This document shows, piece after piece, positions 60,066 to 64,000 of a DNA stretch of 64,000 nucleotides. The first letter of the stretch is position 1. Every line of letters starts with the position of its first letter. The notes under the pieces were generated by a model. It saw only the letters and a list, made by a program, of their open reading frames with translations. It was not told the DNA's origin and ran no database searches. The stretch is from NCBI GenBank assembly GCA_963837365.1, contig CAWIMW010000007.1, positions 62,001 to 126,000 of the forward strand, read 5' to 3'. The DNA comes from CAWBXL01 sp963837365. Its GTDB lineage: Bacteria; Acidobacteriota; Terriglobia; Terriglobales; Acidobacteriaceae. The translations under genes were made by a program, and so were the position numbers.

Positions 60066-61190
60066 ATGAATATTGATGACCTGCTTCGTATCGCCATGGA
60101 ACGGCGATCTTCCGATTTGCACCTGAAGGTCGGAAACTATCCCCACCTGCGCATTGACGGCGAACTGGTACCCCTGACCGATCAGCCGCGTGTCAGCGCC
60201 GAAGACATGCTGACCATGGCCTTCAGTATGATGTCCGCGCGCCAGAAGCAAAAATTCAAAGAGAACACCGAAATTGACATGGCCTACGGCGTCGCCGGAC
60301 TAGGCCGCTTCCGTGTGAACGTATTTCAGCAGCGCGGCAACGTGGGATTGGTGCTGCGCGTCATCCCGACCAAGATCCGCGCTTTGGATGAACTCTATCT
60401 GCCCAAAATTGTCGAGCAGATTTGCGACCTGCCTCGCGGCTTGATCTTGGTCACCGGCGTCACCGGTTCCGGTAAGTCAACCACCCTGGCCGCCATGGTG
60501 GACCGCATCAACTCCACCCGAGCGGAACATATCATCACCATCGAAGACCCCATCGAATTCCTGCATCGCGACAAAAAGGGATACGTCAATCAGCGCGAAA
60601 TCGAAGTAGACACGCCGACCTTTTCGGCGGCGCTTCGCGCTTCACTCCGGCAAGACCCTGACGTCATCCTGGTCGGCGAAATGCGTGACGTGGAAACCAT
60701 CGGCACCGCTCTGCACGCCGCAGAAACCGGACACATGGTGTTCTCGACCTTGCATACTCTGGATGCGGTCGAAACCATCAACCGTATCATCGCCGTCTTC
60801 CCGCCGCCGGAGCAGAAGCAGATCCGCTTGCAGTTGGCTGCAATATTGCGGGCTGTGGTCAGCCAGCGGCTAGTCAAGCGCTGTGACTCCGAAGGCCGCG
60901 TGCCTGCTGTAGAAGTCATGATCAACACCGCATATATTCGCGAATGTATCCTGGTCCCGGAAAAAACCCGCGCGATCCGCGATGCTATTTCTGCCGGAAC
61001 TTCGCAGTACGGCATGCAGACCTTCGACCAGTCGCTCTGGGACTTGTTCCAGGCTGGTCTGATCTCTTACGAAATCGCTTTGGAAAACGCCTCCAACGCC
61101 GACGACTTCAAGCTGCGTATGCAGGGGGTCTCTTCCTCCAGCGATCTGTCGCGCAACGAGATGCAGGCGGCAGGTTTCGGCGGCCGTTAA
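60066..61190 (+). CDS. pilT: type IV pilus retraction ATPase PilT
   Basis: The 374-residue PilT-type ATPase has Walker A TGVTGSGKSTTLAAM near residue 135, the Asp box TIEDPIEFLHRDKKG, Walker B PDVILVGEMRD, and the His box TGHMVFSTLHTLDAVETINR. Retraction of type IV pili drives twitching movement and DNA uptake. The C-terminal region MQTFDQSLWDLFQAGLISYE is typical of PilT. No other pil gene is close. Together with mglA (38100) it suggests pilus-based surface movement. Confidence 0.95.
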   Translation: MNIDDLLRIAMERRSSDLHLKVGNYPHLRIDGELVPLTDQPRVSAEDMLTMAFSMMSARQKQKFKENTEIDMAYGVAGLGRFRVNVFQQRGNVGLVLRVIPTKIRALDELYLPKIVEQICDLPRGLILVTGVTGSGKSTTLAAMVDRINSTRAEHIITIEDPIEFLHRDKKGYVNQREIEVDTPTFSAALRASLRQDPDVILVGEMRDVETIGTALHAAETGHMVFSTLHTLDAVETINRIIAVFPPPEQKQIRLQLAAILRAVVSQRLVKRCDSEGRVPAVEVMINTAYIRECILVPEKTRAIRDAISAGTSQYGMQTFDQSLWDLFQAGLISYEIALENASNADDFKLRMQGVSSSSDLSRNEMQAAGFGGR

Positions 61191-61200
61191 CTTTCAACCT

Positions 61201-62358
61201 CTACCAGACTTTGGCAGCTTCCGCAGGAATGGGAAGATGCTTCTCTTTTGGGCGCAATCGGCGGCGGAACGGCTGTTCGATATACCAATAAACCACGATG
61301 GAAACTCCCACCATAATCGCGATTCCCACCAGAACACCAAGCAAACTTTGATGGTGCAGGTTCTGATAGGGATCAAAGTAGATTGCGATCATCCAGCTGT
61401 GCAGCAAATAGAGGCTGTAGCTGGCATCTCCCAGGAGTACGAGCGGTTTTATCTCAACAACCTTCGCCCACCTCGGTCGCAAGGCCAGTCCATAAATAAC
61501 AATGGCAAACGCCGGCGTCAGCAGCGAATCATGCAGGATGGTGTAGGGAATCTTCGCACTAAAGGTGACGGCGGCAGCAGACATCAGCAGTCCGGCCAAT
61601 ATCAAAGGCGTCGCCCATTTGCGACCGATTGAATTCCGCAGAAAAAGAAAGCCCAGGCACATGCCGGCCAGAAACTCCGGCACACGGGCTAGAGGGTGAA
61701 ATTTGACTGCGTCCAGCCAGAACAGATGCAGAGACTGATCATTCACCTGCATCACCCCGTCGGGTTTGAAAATCGCATATCCGGATGAGAGAACAAGACT
61801 AAAAAACCAGGCAAGAACAGCGATGATCGCCAGCTTACGTCCAGACTTCCGCGTCAGCCATACCACCAGCAAGGGGAAAGCCACATAAAAGAATGCTTCG
61901 TCGGAAAGACTCCACGCTGGAGAATTCCAGGCCAGTGAAGCCTGCGGCAGCCAGGACTGTAAAAGCAGTGGCGGCAAAGCCCATGACGCAAACATGTGCG
62001 ACTTAAACCACGTAAATGCGGGAATATCTATATTCTTAAGAACAACGGTTGCATAGATAAACGAAGGAGCCGTAACCAGCAACGAGAAAAGATAAGCGGG
62101 ATAGATTCGCGCCATGCGCGTCTGCCAAAACGTGCGCACAGTCCAAGCCCGCCCGGCATAGGTGTAAACCAGAATGAACCCGGACAGCACGAAGAACAGC
62201 CCCACCCCGACATACCCAATCGATGACAAATTCCGATACCACCCCGGGCCCGAAGTGACGTGCATGGAATAGAGATGGAAAATCACCACATGCAGTGCCG
62301 CAAAGAAACGCAACGAAGTAAGTGCCGGAAGGCGCGGTCGGTTGACTTCCAGGTCCAT
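61201..62358 (-). CDS. acyltransferase 3 family membrane protein (OafA-like)
   Basis: 385 residues with about ten hydrophobic helices. It opens PALTSLRFFAALHVVIFHLY, which holds the family's conserved His in helix 1. It continues with SIGYVGVGLFFVLSGFILVY and ends with VSIVVYWYIEQPFRRRLRPK, the typical closing of the family. Members O-acetylate or otherwise acylate lipopolysaccharide, capsule or peptidoglycan sugars; the acceptor cannot be read from the sequence. It converges with pilT (11 bases apart). Confidence 0.9.
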   Translation of the reverse strand: MDLEVNRPRLPALTSLRFFAALHVVIFHLYSMHVTSGPGWYRNLSSIGYVGVGLFFVLSGFILVYTYAGRAWTVRTFWQTRMARIYPAYLFSLLVTAPSFIYATVVLKNIDIPAFTWFKSHMFASWALPPLLLQSWLPQASLAWNSPAWSLSDEAFFYVAFPLLVVWLTRKSGRKLAIIAVLAWFFSLVLSSGYAIFKPDGVMQVNDQSLHLFWLDAVKFHPLARVPEFLAGMCLGFLFLRNSIGRKWATPLILAGLLMSAAAVTFSAKIPYTILHDSLLTPAFAIVIYGLALRPRWAKVVEIKPLVLLGDASYSLYLLHSWMIAIYFDPYQNLHHQSLLGVLVGIAIMVGVSIVVYWYIEQPFRRRLRPKEKHLPIPAEAAKVW

Positions 62359-62467
62359 GGATGCCCCTATTGGAGTTTCATGAAGATAGTTCCGTTTACG
62401 GAATAGGGCAAGCCGCGCCTGCCGCAGGCATGTTTTTTCTGCTGATTTTGGAGTACCGTTTGGAAAT

Positions 62468-63001
62468 ATGGCATTCGCGCGGCCGCGAAAACTCTTTACT
62501 GAGCAAGAACTCTATGACTATGCCGTGGGCGCGCTAGGGCGTCGTATGCGTTCGGTGGCTGAGCTCAAGCGCCTGCTGCGCCCGCGGGTGGAAGCTGACA
62601 CCGAGGTCGGCCAGACCCTGGTCGAACTCATAGTCCGGAAACTCAAAGACCAGGGATATCTCAATGACACCAGGTACGCGGAAGCCTATTCCTCGTACCG
62701 CAAGAACAATGAAAAGTTCGGACGCAGGCGCGTCATCACCGAACTTAAAATTAGAGGTGTACACGGCGAGGTGATCGACAAAGCCGTCGATGCGGCTTAT
62801 GAAGAAACTAACGATGAGAAGCAGGCCCGGGCATATCTTCAGCGCAAGCGCTTGAAAAAGCCCATGAATCAAAAAGAGACGGCAAGAATTTTTCGTCAAC
62901 TTGTCCGGGCGGGTTTTGCATCAAAGACCATATTCACCATTTTGAAAAAGTGGGATGTGGACGAAGAAACACTGAGCGCGTTGGATACAGAACTAGAGTA
63001 G
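62468..63001 (+). CDS. recX: RecX-family regulator of RecA
   Basis: 177 residues with the three-helix RecX repeats: YDYAVGALGRRMRSVAELKR, KLKDQGYLNDTRYAEAYSSY, KFGRRRVITELKIRGVHGEV, and a C-terminal repeat TARIFRQLVRAGFASKTIFT. RecX caps RecA filaments and lowers recombinase activity. The recX-to-alaS arrangement (alaS at 63564, with one small gene between) is common, with recA usually upstream; recA is not seen here. Confidence 0.9.
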   Translation: MAFARPRKLFTEQELYDYAVGALGRRMRSVAELKRLLRPRVEADTEVGQTLVELIVRKLKDQGYLNDTRYAEAYSSYRKNNEKFGRRRVITELKIRGVHGEVIDKAVDAAYEETNDEKQARAYLQRKRLKKPMNQKETARIFRQLVRAGFASKTIFTILKKWDVDEETLSALDTELE

Positions 63002-63020
63002 GAACGATAAGGAGAAGTTT

Positions 63021-63425
63021 ATGAAATTCAGATGGGTAATCATTTTAGCCGCAGCGCTGGCCGGGACCTTTGCCTATTCGCAAGGCGTCGGAGCCGATGT
63101 GAAAGACGCGGCCAAAGACACTGGCGACGCAACTAAAAAAGTCGCTCACAAAACCGCTACCGGCACCAAGAAGGCAGCCACGAAAACCGCCGACGTAAGC
63201 AAAGACGCCGCCAAAGATACCAGCAGCGCCACCAAAACCGCCGCCAAGCATACCGCCAAAGGCACCAAAAAAGCGGCCAGCAAAACCGAAAGCGCGACAA
63301 AAACCGCAACCGCCAAGACCAGCCGCGGCGTTTCCAAGGGAGCTAAGTCAGTGGGCCATGTATTCAAAAAGCCAAAAGACGACAAGCCCAAAGATCAACC
63401 TCAGGACATGCCCGTGCAGAAGTAG
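63021..63425 (+). CDS. secreted Lys/Ala/Thr-rich repetitive protein
   Basis: 134 residues: a signal peptide (WVIILAAALAGTFAYSQ), then a low-complexity basic chain of KDAAKDT, KKAATKT and TKTAAKHTAKGTK units, ending KKPKDDKPKDQPQDM. The composition resembles histone H1-like tails, but the signal peptide points to export. It may bind polyanions such as DNA or acidic polysaccharide outside the inner membrane. AAGGAG lies seven bases before the ATG. Confidence 0.65.
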   Translation: MKFRWVIILAAALAGTFAYSQGVGADVKDAAKDTGDATKKVAHKTATGTKKAATKTADVSKDAAKDTSSATKTAAKHTAKGTKKAASKTESATKTATAKTSRGVSKGAKSVGHVFKKPKDDKPKDQPQDMPVQK

Positions 63426-63438
63426 CCAGCAAAAACAG

Positions 63439-63521
63439 GCCACGGATTCACGCGGATTCTCGCAGATAAACCCAAGCCTGGATTTAGGTTGATCCGCGTG
63501 AATCCGCGAAGATCCGCGGCC
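63439..63521. repeat. imperfect palindrome upstream of alaS
   Basis: GGATTCACGCGGAT (63444-63457) and ATCCGCGTGAATCC (63492-63505) are perfect 14-base inverted arms. Outer arms GGCCACGGAT and ATCCGCGGCC extend it with one mismatch. It resembles dispersed repeats seen in many bacterial genomes and may end transcription of the preceding gene or lie in the alaS leader. Confidence 0.55.
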
Positions 63522-63563
63522 AATGTTTTTCCGCCCCAATGCTAGAATCAAAGTAAATTCCCT

Positions 63564-64000
63564 ATGCCAACTGGCTCCGAAATTCGCCGTAAGTTTCTGG
63601 ATTTCTTCATCGAAAAGGGACACCGCGAGGTGCATTCGTCATCGTTAGTCCCGCATAACGATCCCACTTTGCTGTTCACCAACGCGGGCATGAATCAGTT
63701 CAAGGACGTCTTTCTTGGCCTGGAAAAGCGCGACTACAACCGCGCCACCACTTCGCAGAAATGCGTCCGAGCCGGCGGCAAGCACAACGATCTGGAAAAC
63801 GTGGGCTTCACCAACCGCCACCACACCTTTTTCGAGATGCTGGGAAATTTTTCCTTCGGCGACTACTTCAAAAAAGACGCCATCGCTTACGCCTGGGAGC
63901 TGATTACATCGCCAAAGTGGTATGGAATTTCGAAAGAGAAGTTGTACGTCACTATTTTCAAAGGTGAGAGCGGCGTCCCGAGAGATGCCGAGGCTTACGA
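63564..64000 (+). CDS. alaS: alanyl-tRNA synthetase, N-terminal part (cut by the window end)
   Basis: 145 codons are visible. The opening EIRRKFLDFFIEKGHREVHS and LVPHNDPTLLFTNAGMNQFK is the class II motif 1 region of AlaRS. CVRAGGKHNDLENVGFTNRH and TFFEMLGNFSFGDYFKKDAI (motif 2) follow. The enzyme charges tRNA-Ala and recognises G3-U70. The start is the ATG at 63564; the gene continues past the window. Confidence 0.97.
   Translation, partial: MPTGSEIRRKFLDFFIEKGHREVHSSSLVPHNDPTLLFTNAGMNQFKDVFLGLEKRDYNRATTSQKCVRAGGKHNDLENVGFTNRHHTFFEMLGNFSFGDYFKKDAIAYAWELITSPKWYGISKEKLYVTIFKGESGVPRDAEAY

Noticed and set aside
1..64000. CRISPR array, insertion sequence, prophage or rRNA operon
   Set aside because: No regularly spaced identical repeats, no transposase or integrase motif, and no 16S/23S/5S sequence was found on reading both strands.

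Overview
The window looks like chromosomal DNA of an Acidobacteriota bacterium, probably class Terriglobia. Three secreted proteins have the 'VWFA-related Acidobacterial domain' layout. They sit with an MglA-type GTPase, several winged-helix/TPR regulators, a GH51 arabinofuranosidase and many small secreted proteins without a clear relative. The DNA is GC-rich and genes are packed tightly on both strands. I saw no insertion sequence, phage module, rRNA operon or CRISPR array.

Layout. 1-5 kb: a large secreted protein carrying HELVH whose 5' part is broken by many frame changes, then a protealysin/emfourin protease-inhibitor pair. 5-10 kb: an intact PIN-domain toxin-antitoxin pair, a very unusual tRNA gene, clpB and hsp20. 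10-20 kb: a frame-shifted 23S rRNA methyltransferase gene, a 1573-residue helicase-nuclease of probable defence function, a DoxX-like membrane protein, a CocE-type hydrolase and a GAF-ANTAR antiterminator. 20-30 kb: zapB/zapA with a probable 6S RNA, lgt, a pseudouridine synthase, aroDE, AMMECR1 and pgsA. 30-44 kb: three VWFA proteins, arabinofuranosidase, oxidoreductase, Crp/Fnr regulator, mglA, an M48 protease, and a regulator diverging from a secreted protein. 44-56 kb: malic enzyme, a CxxCH membrane protein, a single-ring AAA+ protein, a LysM glycosidase, a second regulator/secreted-protein pair and a split glycosyltransferase. 56-64 kb: ankyrin protein, ilvE, dinB, a broken Phd/PIN pair, pilT, an acyltransferase, recX and the start of alaS.

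Main discovery. At 6206-6294 (minus strand) is a tRNA with an 8-bp acceptor stem and a 4-bp T-stem, a long serine-type variable arm, G73, and anticodon GCG, which reads an arginine codon. This fits the rare 8/4 'allo-tRNA' class proposed as missense suppressors or regulatory RNAs in Acidobacteria. Both flanks carry an antisense copy of its own anticodon arm. The 3' copy can pair across the whole arm using only Watson-Crick and G-U pairs, and a terminator follows it. This suggests a self-antisense, switchable tRNA-like transcript.

Two further themes stand out. First, the same module occurs twice: a winged-helix/TPR regulator diverging from a secreted protein, with phased direct repeats between them. 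Second, single-base frame breaks are spread over several otherwise well conserved genes, so real gene decay has to be separated from sequencing error.
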